A stretch of DNA of 64,000 nt from the NCBI RefSeq assembly GCF_014695775.1, contig NZ_JACJOX010000031.1, forward strand, positions 43,223-107,222. The letters run 5' to 3'. Numbering within the stretch: the first letter of the stretch is position 1; every line of letters begins with the position of its first letter. The translations under genes and the position numbers were made by a program. Under the pieces are notes generated by a model that worked only from the letters and a program-made list of their open reading frames with translations, was not told where the DNA came from and ran no database searches. The stretch is from Leptolyngbya sp. FACHB-60 (GTDB taxonomy: Bacteria > Cyanobacteriota > Cyanobacteriia > Phormidesmidales > Phormidesmidaceae). Shown one piece after another: positions 36,075 to 45,799 of the stretch.

Positions 36075-36128
36075 CTCCCAGGTCGTAGGATAGATCCTGC
36101 TGTGCTGATCCATCCTACGACTTGGGAG
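36075..36128 (-). terminator. Hairpin terminator after pntB
   Basis: A 17-bp stem (36075-36091 with 36112-36128, one G-T mismatch) separates pntB from the DUF4340 gene. On the minus strand it is followed by TTTT. It probably ends the pntAB transcript and lies just upstream of the DUF4340 start. Confidence 0.75.
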
Positions 36129-36229
36129 GCAGGTTGATAGGCATGTCCGTTGGGAACTTTTATTGCCCAAGGGCATTTGACTCGTATGTCTCTCCGAAGC
36201 TTCTACGCTTAGCACCTACTCGTCAGCGA

Positions 36230-37651
36230 CTAGGCTGCTGAGAGGGCGGGGGCGGGAGCCGTCGAGGTAGAGAGCTGGGCGAGGATGCCGTTGACGTTAG
36301 TTTTGGCATCGCCAAACAGCATCAGCGTATTGTCGTTGAAGAAGAGCGGATTTTCGACCCCGGCGTAGCCCGACGACATGCCGCGCTTGAGCACCACTAC
36401 GGTGTCGGCCTCCCACACTTCCATCACGGGCATGCCGGCGATCGGGCTATTGGGGTCATTTTTGGCGCTAGGGTTGACGGTGTCGTTGGCACCAACCACT
36501 AGCACCACATCGGTGTGTGGCAAGTCGTCATTAATTTCGTCCATTTCGAGCACGATATCGTAGGGCACGTTGGCTTCGGCCAGCAGCACGTTCATATGGC
36601 CGGGCATGCGGCCCGCCACAGGGTGAATGCCAAACCGCACCTGTTTGCCCTGGGCGCGGAGAATGCGGGTAATTTCGGCTACGGGATGCTGGGCCTGGGC
36701 CACGGCCATGCCGTAACCGGGGACGATGACCACGCTCTGGGCATTGGCGAGGAGATCGACGACTTCACCCGTGGTAGTGCTGGTAGCGCTACCCACTAGG
36801 GCAGCAGCTTTGCCGGAGCCACTGGCGGTTTCCCCAAAGCCCCCCAGCACCACGTTGATGAAGGAGCGGTTCATGCCCTTACACATGATGTAGCTGAGAA
36901 TGGCCCCGCTGCTACCCACCAGCGCCCCAGTGATAATCAGCAGGTCGTTGTTGAGCATAAAGCCCGCCGCTGCCGAGGCCAGCCCCGAGTAGCTGTTGAG
37001 TAGCGAAATCACCACCGCCATGTCGGCCCCGCCGATCGCCATCACAATCACGATGCCAAAAATGCCTGCGATCGCCGTCATCGCCGCCAAAATCCATATC
37101 CCTGGGCTGCCGGTAGCGGTGAGAAAGGGCACGATGAGGAATGCGATCGCCCCCAGCATTCCCAGGGTAAACAGGTGGCGTGCGGGTAGCAGCACCGCCC
37201 GACTGGGCACCCACCCCCGCAGCTTGGCCACCGCAATCATCGACCCGGTAAAGGTAATGATGCCAATGAACACGCCGATATAGATTTCTACCCGGTGAAC
37301 GGTGATATCCGTGCCCGTGAGCGCAGCACTGGGCTGGAGGTATTCGGCAAAGCCAACTAGGACAGCGGCCAGGCCCACAAAACTGTTGAGCAAGGCCACC
37401 ATCTCGGGCATATCGGTCATCGCCACGCGGGCGGCGGCCAGCACACCCACTAGTACACCGAGGCCGATGGAGCCGATTTGGACGGGGTAGCCCTGACAAA
37501 TGAGCGCCGTCGCCCCAAAGGCGATCGCCATGCCGAGAATGCCCAGCAGGTTGCCCCGCTTAGCGGTCTCTGGCTGCGACAGCCCCGCCAGACTGAGGAT
37601 GAAGAGAGCGCTGGCGACGATGTAGGCAGTGGTTACGAGGTTGTTTTCCAT
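36230..37651 (-). CDS. pntB: NAD(P) transhydrogenase subunit beta
   Basis: A 473-residue subunit of the proton-translocating transhydrogenase, which passes hydride from NADH to NADP+ using the proton gradient. The first 270 residues are hydrophobic, with eight to nine predicted membrane spans. The last 180 residues are the NADP(H)-binding dIII domain with [55 protein letters not shown] and [14 protein letters not shown], all hallmark segments. It lies downstream of pntA, with a 125-bp spacer filled by low-complexity sequence. Confidence 0.96.
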   Translation of the reverse strand: MENNLVTTAYIVASALFILSLAGLSQPETAKRGNLLGILGMAIAFGATALICQGYPVQIGSIGLGVLVGVLAAARVAMTDMPEMVALLNSFVGLAAVLVGFAEYLQPSAALTGTDITVHRVEIYIGVFIGIITFTGSMIAVAKLRGWVPSRAVLLPARHLFTLGMLGAIAFLIVPFLTATGSPGIWILAAMTAIAGIFGIVIVMAIGGADMAVVISLLNSYSGLASAAAGFMLNNDLLIITGALVGSSGAILSYIMCKGMNRSFINVVLGGFGETASGSGKAAALVGSATSTTTGEVVDLLANAQSVVIVPGYGMAVAQAQHPVAEITRILRAQGKQVRFGIHPVAGRMPGHMNVLLAEANVPYDIVLEMDEINDDLPHTDVVLVVGANDTVNPSAKNDPNSPIAGMPVMEVWEADTVVVLKRGMSSGYAGVENPLFFNDNTLMLFGDAKTNVNGILAQLSTSTAPAPALSAA

Positions 37652-37654
37652 TTC

Positions 37655-37773
37655 TGGGGAGATGAAGGGACGGGGGGAGAAGGGGGATGGGGAAGATGAG
37701 GAGGATGGGGAAGATAAGGAGGATGAGGCGTTTTACTTTCCTATCTCCCTCACCTTCCTCATCTCCCTCACAT
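37655..37773. repeat. G/A-rich then C/T-rich tract between pntA and pntB
   Basis: A purine-rich run at 37655-37729 (GGGGAGA, GGATGGGGAAGATGAGG) is followed by a pyrimidine-rich run at 37737-37773 (CTATCTCCCTCACCTTCC). The arms are partly complementary and could form an imperfect hairpin in the pntAB mRNA. The same GA-then-CT layout recurs at 51684-51787. Confidence 0.75.
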
Positions 37774-37776
37774 CAT

Positions 37777-39390
37777 CTACTTGTGGAACATATTCAGCAT
37801 GCGCTGCGACACCATGAAGCCCCCGGCGATGTTGACGGTGCCAAGGAAGAGGGCGATCGCCCCCAAGATGGTCATCGGTGACGCGATGTTGTTAGAAATT
37901 TGCAGCATGCCGCCGATGATGATGATGCCGCTGATGGCATTGGTGACGCTCATCAGGGGAGTGTGCAGGCTGGGTGACACGTCCCAAATCACCTTCCACC
38001 CGAGGAAGCTGGCGAGGACAAAGACCGTCAAGTGGGTCATAAACGAGGCGGGAGCCCAGAGACCAATAGCCACACAGGCTAAGCCAATCAGCACGGGCCA
38101 GAGCAGCTGGCTAAACCAGGACTTAGCAGCGGGAATTTCTTCAGCGGCGGGGGAGGTAGGGGAGGTGGGGGAGACGCTGGGGGCGGGAGCTTCTACCTTG
38201 GGCGGCGGCCAGGTCACTTGGCCGTTGTGAATTACCGTGGTGGCGCGAATCACCTGGTCTTCCATATTGATAGTGAACTTTTCAGCTCCACCCAGGTCGC
38301 TGAGCAGGTGCACCAGGTTGTTGCCGTAGAGCTGGCTAGCCTGAGATGCCATGCGGCTGGGCAGGTCAGTCAGGCCAATGATGGTGACACCGTTATAGGA
38401 GATCACTTGGCCGGGCTCGGTAACTTCGCAGTTGCCCCCCTGCTCGGCGGCTAGGTCTACAACTACCGAGCCGGGCTTCATACTCTCAACCATCTCTTGG
38501 GTGATCAGCAGCGGCGCTGGTTTGCCGGGGATCAGCGCCGTGGTGATGATGATGTCAACATCTTTGGCCTGCTGGGCAAACAGAGCCATTTCGGCGGCAA
38601 TGAAGGCTGGGCTCATCACCTTGGCGTAGCCGCCTTCGCCGCTGCCGTCTTCTTCAAAGTGCAGCTCTAGAAACTCTGCGCCCAGGCTCTGCACCTGCTC
38701 TTTAACGACCAGGCGGGTGTCAAAGGCTTTGACGATCGCCCCCAAACTCTTAGCGGCCCCGATCGCCGCTAGCCCAGCCACGCCAACCCCAATCACCATC
38801 ACCTTGGCAGGGGGCATTTTGCCAGCGGCGGTAATCTGCCCGGTAAAGCAGCGGCCAAAGTGGCTAGCGGCCTCGATCACCGCTCGGTAGCCACCGATGT
38901 TGGCCATCGAGCTGAGGGCATCCAGCTTTTGAGCGCGGGAAATGCGGGGGACAGAATCCATCGCCAGGACAGTGCCACCCTGGCCAGCCAGCTGCTCTAG
39001 CAGCTCAGGGTTTTGGGCGGGCCAGATAAAGCTGACCAGGGTTTGCTCGGGCTTGAGCAGAGTGGCCTCGTGGCGATCGAGAGCGGGGTGGTGCTGGGGC
39101 GATCGCACCTTAAGCACCACATCGGCGGCTTCCCAGAGGCTTGTGGTATCAGTTACCACTGTGCAGCCAGCGGCCTGGTAAGCGCTGTCGGTAAAGCTGG
39201 CCTCAGCCCCGGCCTGGGTTTCGACCAATACCTCAAAGCCTAGCTTTTGCAGTTTTTTGGCGGTCTCGGGGGTCGCGGCGACTCGCCGTTCGCCCGCAAA
39301 CACCTCCTTTGGAATACCCACCTTAAGCCCTGAAGGGGCGGCATCTAAGGGAGCGGCTACAGAATTGTCTTTGGGTGCTGCAATGGTCAT
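37777..39390 (-). CDS. pntA: NAD(P) transhydrogenase subunit alpha (fused form)
   Basis: A 537-residue alpha subunit. Residues about 20-390 form the NAD(H)-binding dI domain: GIPKEVFAGERRVAATPETAKKL, then MVIGVGVAGLAAIGAAKSLGA and VVDLAAEQGGNCE. Residues about 395-435 are a Pro/Ser/Thr linker, of which about 400-415 are encoded by a G-rich low-complexity tract. Residues about 435-537 hold four predicted membrane helices (alpha2 part), so both alpha parts are fused as in Synechocystis and E. coli. It is the first gene of a pntA-pntB operon. Confidence 0.95.
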   Translation of the reverse strand: MTIAAPKDNSVAAPLDAAPSGLKVGIPKEVFAGERRVAATPETAKKLQKLGFEVLVETQAGAEASFTDSAYQAAGCTVVTDTTSLWEAADVVLKVRSPQHHPALDRHEATLLKPEQTLVSFIWPAQNPELLEQLAGQGGTVLAMDSVPRISRAQKLDALSSMANIGGYRAVIEAASHFGRCFTGQITAAGKMPPAKVMVIGVGVAGLAAIGAAKSLGAIVKAFDTRLVVKEQVQSLGAEFLELHFEEDGSGEGGYAKVMSPAFIAAEMALFAQQAKDVDIIITTALIPGKPAPLLITQEMVESMKPGSVVVDLAAEQGGNCEVTEPGQVISYNGVTIIGLTDLPSRMASQASQLYGNNLVHLLSDLGGAEKFTINMEDQVIRATTVIHNGQVTWPPPKVEAPAPSVSPTSPTSPAAEEIPAAKSWFSQLLWPVLIGLACVAIGLWAPASFMTHLTVFVLASFLGWKVIWDVSPSLHTPLMSVTNAISGIIIIGGMLQISNNIASPMTILGAIALFLGTVNIAGGFMVSQRMLNMFHK

Positions 39391-40005
39391 AGGGAGTTAC
39401 GAGGGAAATAGCCTTAAACAACAAAAACGCAGGCATTAAACGGGAGAATGACGATAAAAAAGATCCCAACCTTGTCGCTAGTGAAACGGGATCAGAGGTA
39501 GTCAAATTTTGCGTCAGGCTCAGAGAGCGCGAGGCGATGAAGTTGTTCCTCGGAGGGGCGATCGGCTTTGCCGTCCCAGAGGGAATCGCACAGTCGATGC
39601 CAACAGGTTCTAGGTAGTAGCAAAGGGGCGGTTCCGTGACATAACCCCCTGCCTAAAGGGAATTACGAAGATCGTCGATTAGTCTAAACGGCCTGGTTTT
39701 ACATGTATTTTCTACAAAATTGCCCCATCTTGCCGATTACTACAATCTCCCCTACTAGCCTAGATGGTCTAGATATTCAGATTGTTTTTTGATTTCAACA
39801 AAACGAAACACTTCAAAGCACGACACTTTGACAGAGTAGTCAGCAGAAAACCATGGCCCATTCTCTGGCATGGTAAAAGTCTTGCCTACCCCCAAGGTCA
39901 AAACTTCAAGAATGTTTTACGTCTGGCAACGTTATAGGAGCTGGTTGTCAGCGATAGCGAACAACATCTTTTTTTGTTACAAAACTGGTCATCTCCCAAC
40001 CAGTT
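39391..40005. other. 615-bp intergenic region upstream of pntA
   Basis: No coding frame of note. This AT-richer stretch contains the pntA promoter region and lies downstream of the HAD phosphatase gene. I see no riboswitch, tRNA or clear repeat. Several short A/T runs could be promoter elements, but none is certain. Confidence 0.5.
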
Positions 40006-40773
40006 CTAAAAATTCTGCACTAGGGCTTCTACGAGTTCTAAAAACCCTGTCACTTCGGCTGCCTGGGTGACGTAGGTGGGGTGATGGGTGAGCCGAGGCC
40101 AATAGTCGACCACGTTGGCCACCCCCACCGACTGGGGAAACAGGGCTGGGTCAAACATGCTTTCGTCGTTGGGGCTGTCGCCCACGGTCAAGACCTCAGC
40201 GGCGGCGATCGGCGCAAAGTAGCGCTCAACTACCCGCTGCAAGCCCGCCGCCTTAGACTGGCCCAGCGTGAACAGGTGGCACTGCACAGTGCTGTAGGTA
40301 AACCCCCAGGCCAGCGATTGGCACAGCTGCGCCATTTCATCTAGATCAGCCTGGGTCAGGCCTTCAATGTCAAACGTCCAGTCGGTGAGGCGAAAGCGGT
40401 TGTCGTCTGACTCGCGCAGCTTGGGCCAGCGCCACTGCAGTTGGGTAAAGGCCTTTTGCAGCAGTTGGCGGTGGGCGACCAGGTTGGGAATTTCAACTAG
40501 CGGCTCTGGCGGACCGTTGTGGGGAAAGTAGATGCCGCCGTTTTCGGCCATGGCCCCAACTACGGGCAGATAGTGGGCTAAGCCATTTACCCAGCCCGCC
40601 GATCGCCCGGTGACGATCATCACCGGCAAACCTACCGATTGAAGCTGCTCTAGCCCTTGTAGCAGGGCAGGGGTAAACTTGCCCTGGCGGGTGAGGGTGC
40701 CATCCATGTCGGTGGCCAGCAGCTGGGGCTGGGGTGAAAACCCGTGGCTGGGTAATGGTTGAACTTCGCCCAT
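40006..40773 (-). CDS. HAD-IIB family phosphatase (Cof/SPP-like)
   Basis: A 255-residue haloacid dehalogenase hydrolase of type IIB. Motif I is LLATDMDGTLT, motif II VMIVTGRS, motif III centres on the lysine of LGQSKAAGLQRVVE, and motif IV is LTVGDSPNDESMF. The cap domain between motifs II and III has the C2B (Cof-type) character seen in sucrose- and mannosylglycerate-phosphate phosphatases. The substrate is probably a sugar phosphate but cannot be told from sequence. Start ATG 40773; divergent from the M15 peptidase gene. Confidence 0.88.
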   Translation of the reverse strand: MGEVQPLPSHGFSPQPQLLATDMDGTLTRQGKFTPALLQGLEQLQSVGLPVMIVTGRSAGWVNGLAHYLPVVGAMAENGGIYFPHNGPPEPLVEIPNLVAHRQLLQKAFTQLQWRWPKLRESDDNRFRLTDWTFDIEGLTQADLDEMAQLCQSLAWGFTYSTVQCHLFTLGQSKAAGLQRVVERYFAPIAAAEVLTVGDSPNDESMFDPALFPQSVGVANVVDYWPRLTHHPTYVTQAAEVTGFLELVEALVQNF

Positions 40774-40818
40774 CGAGTTTACACTTTGTGGTTACTGTGG
40801 ATAGGTCATTGTGGCTGA

Positions 40819-42489
40819 ATGCACGCTATGAGCACGTTAGCACCCGATCAACGCAACTACTACTACCTATCGGAAGGGGGCCGGACGGGGGTGCATAAGC
40901 CCATTTTGGCGGCCCTCTACACAGTGCACAGCCAACCCCAGCTCACCGACGGCGAAACAGGCCTGGGCATTGCCCCCGTGAACCAGGTGGATATGGGCGA
41001 GGTCGATACCTTTGCCACCCAAGTGCAGTACGCAGCCAATACCCTACGCAGCCTCACCAATGGCCTCGTTGAGCAAGGCTGGAGCGGGGCTGACATTTGG
41101 GATGCCAGCGTGGGGCGCTACAGCGATCGCTTTTTGCAGGCGGTAGCTCAGGGGTTTACACCAACGGAGGGCGATCGCGATGCCGCTCAACTCGAACCCT
41201 GCGATGTCGCCGCTCTTTTGCAGGCCTACCTCGAAGACATCAGCACCGACTACAGCAGCGCTCAGCTGCCCCAGACGGTGGGTCAGCTCGACTCGGCCCT
41301 GCTGGCCTTTGCCGAGCGGGTGCCGCCTAACTACGGACGGCTCGACTTTCAGCGTCAGGCCATGGTCGAGGCGGTGCGGCTGTGGCGACAACTCAACACG
41401 GCGGCAGCGGTGTACGACGTTTTGAGCGTGCCGGTGGTTGACCAGGTGCCCGACGAAGCGGCCTTGGACAATGCGCTGGTGGCCTTTATGCAGTCGGTGG
41501 CCCGCTACTACGCGGGCTACCCCAATCAGCGAGAGGCGCTGATTCGCCTGGTGCAGCTGTGGCGGGCAATGGATGCGCGGGAAGAGGCGATCGCCTGGCT
41601 GCTCACCAACGACCCCTTTGCCCATGAAACGAACTTGGAGACCCTTGACTCGGCGCTGCTCGCCTTTGTGCAAAAAATACCCAATCTCTACAACGGTCAG
41701 GGCGACCTGCGCTTTGCGCTGACCGAGGGCTACCGCCGCTGGTTTGGCCTCGACTCGCGCACCACCGCCATTCAGCAGTTGGGGGTTAACCCCGACGACC
41801 TGGCGCAAAACGCCGACAACCCAGCGGCCCTGGTGACGACCGCCCGCACCCTCGATCGCGCCCTGCTCGACTTTGCGGCCAATATTCCCACCACCTATAC
41901 CCTCACCGAAGACCAGCGGGAGGCATTGATTCGCTTGGTACAGCTGTGGCGGCGGCTAGAGGGACGAATTCCTGCAATTCAGTCACTATTTGAAGATCTG
42001 CGACGGCTAGAGCGCGCGGCCCCCTCATCGCCCGAGGCCATGCCCGCTCCAGTGCCTGCCCCCCAGCCCCCGCGCCCCGCTCAGTGGACGCCCAATAATA
42101 TTCAGCTGGATGCCAGCATTGTGCCCAACGGCAACTTCACCTGGGCAGAAGCTACCCGTGGCGGTGCCCGCATGCCCTCTAACCAGGCCACGGTGGATGC
42201 CATTGTGCGCATTGCCGTTTTGGCCCAACAGGCCCGCGATCGTATAGGTCGGCCCTTTCTGATTACCAGCTGGTATCGCCCTGCCGAGCTTGACCGCCGG
42301 TTAGGCGGAGCCTCCGAGAGTCGTCACATCGTGGGTGACGCCATCGACTTCTACTGCGTGGGGCTTACGGGCAATCAGGTCTACTGGGCGCTGGATCCCT
42401 GGTGGCCGGGGGGGCTGGGGCGCTACAGCCAGTTTCCGGCGCTGGTGCATTTAGATGCACGTGGGTCTAAGGCTCGGTGGACACGTTAG
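40819..42489 (+). CDS. Peptidase M15 family protein with four internal helical repeats
   Basis: A 556-residue protein. The C-terminal 125 residues are a Peptidase_M15-type D-Ala-D-Ala-cleaving domain (FTWAEATRGGARMP, then RPFLITSWYRPAELDRRLGGASESRHIVGDAIDFY, with LVHLDARG at the end). The zinc site is likely H...D plus H. The preceding part (about 130-400) holds four repeats of about 80 residues with the form L.(D/N)SALLAF...P..Y.....QR.AL...V.LWR.LD....AI. There is no obvious signal peptide. It may act on peptidoglycan. An alternative ATG lies three codons in. Confidence 0.8.
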   Translation: MHAMSTLAPDQRNYYYLSEGGRTGVHKPILAALYTVHSQPQLTDGETGLGIAPVNQVDMGEVDTFATQVQYAANTLRSLTNGLVEQGWSGADIWDASVGRYSDRFLQAVAQGFTPTEGDRDAAQLEPCDVAALLQAYLEDISTDYSSAQLPQTVGQLDSALLAFAERVPPNYGRLDFQRQAMVEAVRLWRQLNTAAAVYDVLSVPVVDQVPDEAALDNALVAFMQSVARYYAGYPNQREALIRLVQLWRAMDAREEAIAWLLTNDPFAHETNLETLDSALLAFVQKIPNLYNGQGDLRFALTEGYRRWFGLDSRTTAIQQLGVNPDDLAQNADNPAALVTTARTLDRALLDFAANIPTTYTLTEDQREALIRLVQLWRRLEGRIPAIQSLFEDLRRLERAAPSSPEAMPAPVPAPQPPRPAQWTPNNIQLDASIVPNGNFTWAEATRGGARMPSNQATVDAIVRIAVLAQQARDRIGRPFLITSWYRPAELDRRLGGASESRHIVGDAIDFYCVGLTGNQVYWALDPWWPGGLGRYSQFPALVHLDARGSKARWTR

Positions 42490-42575
42490 GGGCGTGATGG
42501 GGTGAGGGAGTAGGGGGTGGGCCGTACTGGCAACCTGGCACTGTCCTGGCACATTAATTAAGACCCACGAAGTCA

Positions 42576-43493
42576 ATGGCAGAAAGCGATTTTATCTCAG
42601 GGGCTGAGTTGTGGGCTTGGCGCAACAAGGCGCTAGCAGATGCCCAAGTGGCGAAAGTTGACGCTGACGAAGTGGATTGGTTGCTAATGGCAGTGGCAGA
42701 TGTGGAGCGGCTAGCGCTGAGGCTGGGCACGGTACAACAGAGAGCGACGATCCCCCTTTGCTATTCTCTAGCCGAATTGGAGCGCCGCTGGCAGCAGCGC
42801 CTCACCGATCGCACTCCTGTGCAATATCTAGTGGGCGAAACTCCCTGGCGCGACCTGATGCTGACCGTGTCTCCGGCGGTGCTGATTCCCCGTCCTGAGA
42901 CTGAGCTAATTATTGATCTGGCCGAGGCCGCGATCGCCCGCAGTCCCATTGGGGATCAGCTGGCTCAAGGCATTTGGGTGGATATGGGGACGGGCAGTGG
43001 CGCGATCGCCCTGGGCCTCGCCCAAACCTTTCCGTTGGCTCAAATCTTGGCGGTGGATTTTAGTGTTGAGGCGCTGGCGATCGCCCAAAAGAACGCAGCC
43101 AGGGCAGGGTTGAGCAACCGCGTTACTTTCTACCAAGGCTCCTGGTTTGAACCGCTGGATGCCTATCGCGGGCAGCTCAGCGCTGTGGTGTCGAACCCGC
43201 CCTACATTCCCTCGGCGCTGCTGCCGACACTTCAACCCGAAGTCATTCATCACGAACCTGTCGATGCTCTAGATGGTGGCGACGATGGCCTGGATGATCT
43301 CCGCCTTCTCGCCGCCCAGGCCTCCGACTATCTGGTGCCTGGCGGGCTCTGGCTGGTAGAAATGATGGCGGGTCAGGGGGAGGCAGTTAAAGCACTGCTC
43401 GAAGCGCAGGGATGCTATCGCGACATTCAGATTTGTTTGGATTTGGCGGGGCGCGATCGTTTTGTGCAAGCGATCTACGCTCCTGAACCCTAG
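42576..43493 (+). CDS. prmC: Release factor glutamine N5-methyltransferase
   Basis: PrmC (HemK) methylates the Gln of the GGQ motif in peptide release factors RF1 and RF2. The 305-residue protein has the SAM-binding IWVDMGTGSGAIALGLAQ motif, LAVDFSVEALAIAQKNA, and the catalytic VSNPPYIPSALLP motif, followed by ALDGGDDGLDDLRLLAA. The N-terminal helical domain includes RTPVQYLVGETPWRDL, which recognises the release factor. It ends 4 bp inside the stop of the next, opposite gene (tail-to-tail). No prfA is adjacent. Confidence 0.95.
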   Translation: MAESDFISGAELWAWRNKALADAQVAKVDADEVDWLLMAVADVERLALRLGTVQQRATIPLCYSLAELERRWQQRLTDRTPVQYLVGETPWRDLMLTVSPAVLIPRPETELIIDLAEAAIARSPIGDQLAQGIWVDMGTGSGAIALGLAQTFPLAQILAVDFSVEALAIAQKNAARAGLSNRVTFYQGSWFEPLDAYRGQLSAVVSNPPYIPSALLPTLQPEVIHHEPVDALDGGDDGLDDLRLLAAQASDYLVPGGLWLVEMMAGQGEAVKALLEAQGCYRDIQICLDLAGRDRFVQAIYAPEP

Positions 43494-44851
43494 CGATTGC
43501 GAAGGTTGCGCTGATATTCCCGGAATCGCTGCCACCAATCGGCAGGCTCATCTTTGGGGCCGTCGTGCTCGGTAGGACGGTCACTGGGGCCATCCACCAC
43601 TAGGCTGCCCACGTAGTCGGCCTCGGCATAGACGCGATCGATCTGCTCGCGGATTTCGGCCATATCCGCTTCCGACACCACGCCGTTGCTGGTGGCTTTG
43701 TAAAACTGCACCGTGACCCGAATCGGGTAGTCTGGGTCGCGCTCAATGGCCAAGTTGTCAATTTCGGTAAATGGCCCCTCTACTGCTCCGTGGCCGATAA
43801 CGGCAGCTTCCACATTGCTAGGGCCACGGGATTCCATCGAGGGGGCAGCGGCCATGGGGGCCATGGAAACCATGCCGTTAGGGGATGAGAGCCTCATCGG
43901 TGCTCGCTGTTTGAGGGGTACCTGAATCAGCAGCACCATATTCAGCCCCTCGGTGTCGTCCTCAGCGACTTCTCCCGGTCGCCCGTCTGGATTCTCCACC
44001 GTCTGAAAGTCGCTGAGGCGCTGGCCGGTAAAGCTGGCTCGTTCGCCATTTTTGTTGAAAAAGAGGCGCTGACCCCAGGTCTGCCCGGCTTCGAAGCCAT
44101 CGCGCTGGTTGTCGATCACCGTGACGCTAGTGCCTTCGCGGGTGGCAAGAATGGTCAGTACCGCCGGGTCGCCGGGTCGCGACTGATAGTTAAACAGCAC
44201 CGGGTTAAACGTGGCCAGCCCCTCTTGGGGAATTGGTAGAAAGCAGGCCTGGGCGCTAACCAGCACGTGACTGTCGCGCCGGGGGGCAAGCAGCGATCGC
44301 CCCCGCCCACTCCAAGAATCTGGGGTGTTGAGGTAGCTCCGCAGATCGCCCAGTACCTCGGATAGAGCCACCCGGCGCAGGTCTTCGCCTTTCTCGTTGC
44401 CTACTTGGAGAAAAAAGCTGTCTAGGGGAATGTCAGCGCTGATGTCTTCAAAGTTAGGGTGGCGAATCACGGGCATCAGGTGCAGCTGATGTTGCCTGCT
44501 CACTGGATCCTGGTGCTGCACCTGAATGGTCATGTCGCTGATGTTGGGGCCAACGGAGGAGCCGTAGAAGCGCCCGGTGTCTTCCCAAGTGACATTGAGA
44601 ACGTTGAGATTGAGCGATTCTGCCAGCCGGCGGGCGATCGGGTCATTCACCATTGCCTGAGTGCGCTCAATCACCTGGAGGTAGCGGTCATAGGCTTGGC
44701 GCTGTACGGTCGGTGGCATAGAACTTTCTGTAGCGTCGGCGTTTGGGTTGGGCGCGATCGGGTCCCAGGCCTGGGTCGGGGCAGCGAGGGCCATAGGCAG
44801 GGCTCCCGCCGCCATTGCGCCCAGTAACCAAACATTCCAGCGGTGTTCCAT
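43490..44851 (-). CDS. Secreted protein of unknown function
   Basis: A 453-residue exported protein. Residues 1-28 (MEHRWNVWLLGAMAAGALPMALA...) form a signal peptide. The mature part shows repeated beta-rich segments, for example VLNVTWEDTGRFYGSSVGPNISDMTIQV, plus LHLMPVIRHPNFEDISADIPLDSFFLQVGN and VLFNYQSRPGDPAVLTILATREG. The C-terminal third is basic and proline-rich. I recognise no catalytic motif and no named family. It appears to be a periplasmic or surface protein. Its stop overlaps that of prmC by 4 bp. Codon use matches the neighbours. Confidence 0.65.
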   Translation of the reverse strand: MEHRWNVWLLGAMAAGALPMALAAPTQAWDPIAPNPNADATESSMPPTVQRQAYDRYLQVIERTQAMVNDPIARRLAESLNLNVLNVTWEDTGRFYGSSVGPNISDMTIQVQHQDPVSRQHQLHLMPVIRHPNFEDISADIPLDSFFLQVGNEKGEDLRRVALSEVLGDLRSYLNTPDSWSGRGRSLLAPRRDSHVLVSAQACFLPIPQEGLATFNPVLFNYQSRPGDPAVLTILATREGTSVTVIDNQRDGFEAGQTWGQRLFFNKNGERASFTGQRLSDFQTVENPDGRPGEVAEDDTEGLNMVLLIQVPLKQRAPMRLSSPNGMVSMAPMAAAPSMESRGPSNVEAAVIGHGAVEGPFTEIDNLAIERDPDYPIRVTVQFYKATSNGVVSEADMAEIREQIDRVYAEADYVGSLVVDGPSDRPTEHDGPKDEPADWWQRFREYQRNLRNR

Positions 44852-44947
44852 CCTCAGGCCCTCGCAAAGCTATGCCTCTAACCTACGCGATGGGGTTGAC
44901 CAGCTCAGGATGGTTGCAAAAACTGAAACTGCATCTGAGGCCAAGTT

Positions 44948-45601
44948 TTATACTGCACCGCTCATCTGAACCAGTAAACCCTGGGGGTTAATGCTGATTT
45001 GAATAGAGGCTAGGGCGGGGGCGATCGCATCGGCCAACCCCAGCTCACCAGCCCTATTCGTTGTCGTCACCGCAATTACCTTTGCACCAGCAGCTTTGGC
45101 TGACGCTACCCCAGCAGGGGCATCTTCGATCACCAGGCAGTCAACCGGGGCCACTCCCATGCGCTCAGCCGCCAGCAGATAGGGATCGGGTGCTGGCTTC
45201 CCCCGCTGCACATCGTCAGCAGTCACCATTACTGAGGGCTCTGGCAAGCTTAGATGGGGAAAGCGTAGGGAGACTGTACGGCGGGTGCCGCTGGTGGCTA
45301 CTCCCCAGCGATCGCGCGGCAGCTGAGCCAAAAGCTCTTTCACGCCCGGATACAGCGTTAGCCCTTCGGTATCGTCAGCCTCGGCAGTTTCTTTGATGTG
45401 GGCCTCTTGGGCAGCATCCACATGGGGTGCAACCTGACGAATGGTCTCTATCGTGGGGCGACCGTGGTGAATGCGGGCGATCGCGTCGTAGTCAATACCG
45501 TGGCGATTGGCCCAGGCCCGCCAATGGCGCTCTGCCACTGGGTCGGAGTCAATCAGCACCCCATCGACATCAAAGATGATCGCCTGGCAGTGAAAGTCCA
45601 T
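44948..45601 (-). CDS. HAD superfamily sugar-phosphate phosphatase (beta-phosphoglucomutase-like)
   Basis: A 217-residue HAD-IA enzyme. Motif I is IIFDVDGVLIDSD, followed by a helical cap. Motif II is GVATSGTRRT, motif III the lysine in DDVQRGKPAPDPYLLAAE, and motif IV LVIEDAPAGVASAKAAG. These fit the 2-deoxyglucose-6-phosphatase/glycerol-3-phosphatase/beta-phosphoglucomutase group. Family members dephosphorylate sugars or polyols or interconvert sugar phosphates. The substrate is not determined by sequence. It is divergent from the glutamine synthetase gene. Confidence 0.88.
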   Translation of the reverse strand: MDFHCQAIIFDVDGVLIDSDPVAERHWRAWANRHGIDYDAIARIHHGRPTIETIRQVAPHVDAAQEAHIKETAEADDTEGLTLYPGVKELLAQLPRDRWGVATSGTRRTVSLRFPHLSLPEPSVMVTADDVQRGKPAPDPYLLAAERMGVAPVDCLVIEDAPAGVASAKAAGAKVIAVTTTNRAGELGLADAIAPALASIQISINPQGLLVQMSGAV

Positions 45602-45784
45602 AGTGCAGGTGCATAAACGCTACGGGCTATTGTAGGTTCCCCAGGTTAAACACCGGGTGACTGGGGGAATGCGATCGGGTCTTAGCACTTTCCCAGCGAT
45701 TTAGAAGACTAGAGAAACCGGTCTTCCTTTGCAGAATGCCAAGATTGATGACTACAGATGCAGAAAATTTGTTTTCTAGGGCAC

Positions 45785-45798
45785 GTATCAATGGCTAC
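45785..45798 (+). promoter_or_regulatory. NtcA-binding site (GTA-N8-TAC)
   Basis: The 14-bp sequence is exactly GTA-N8-TAC, the cyanobacterial NtcA consensus, 67 bp before the glutamine synthetase homologue's start. A T-rich TTTACT about 22 bases downstream could serve as the -10 box. NtcA activates nitrogen genes when 2-oxoglutarate is high. This is sequence evidence only. Confidence 0.8.
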
Positions 45799-45799
45799 A

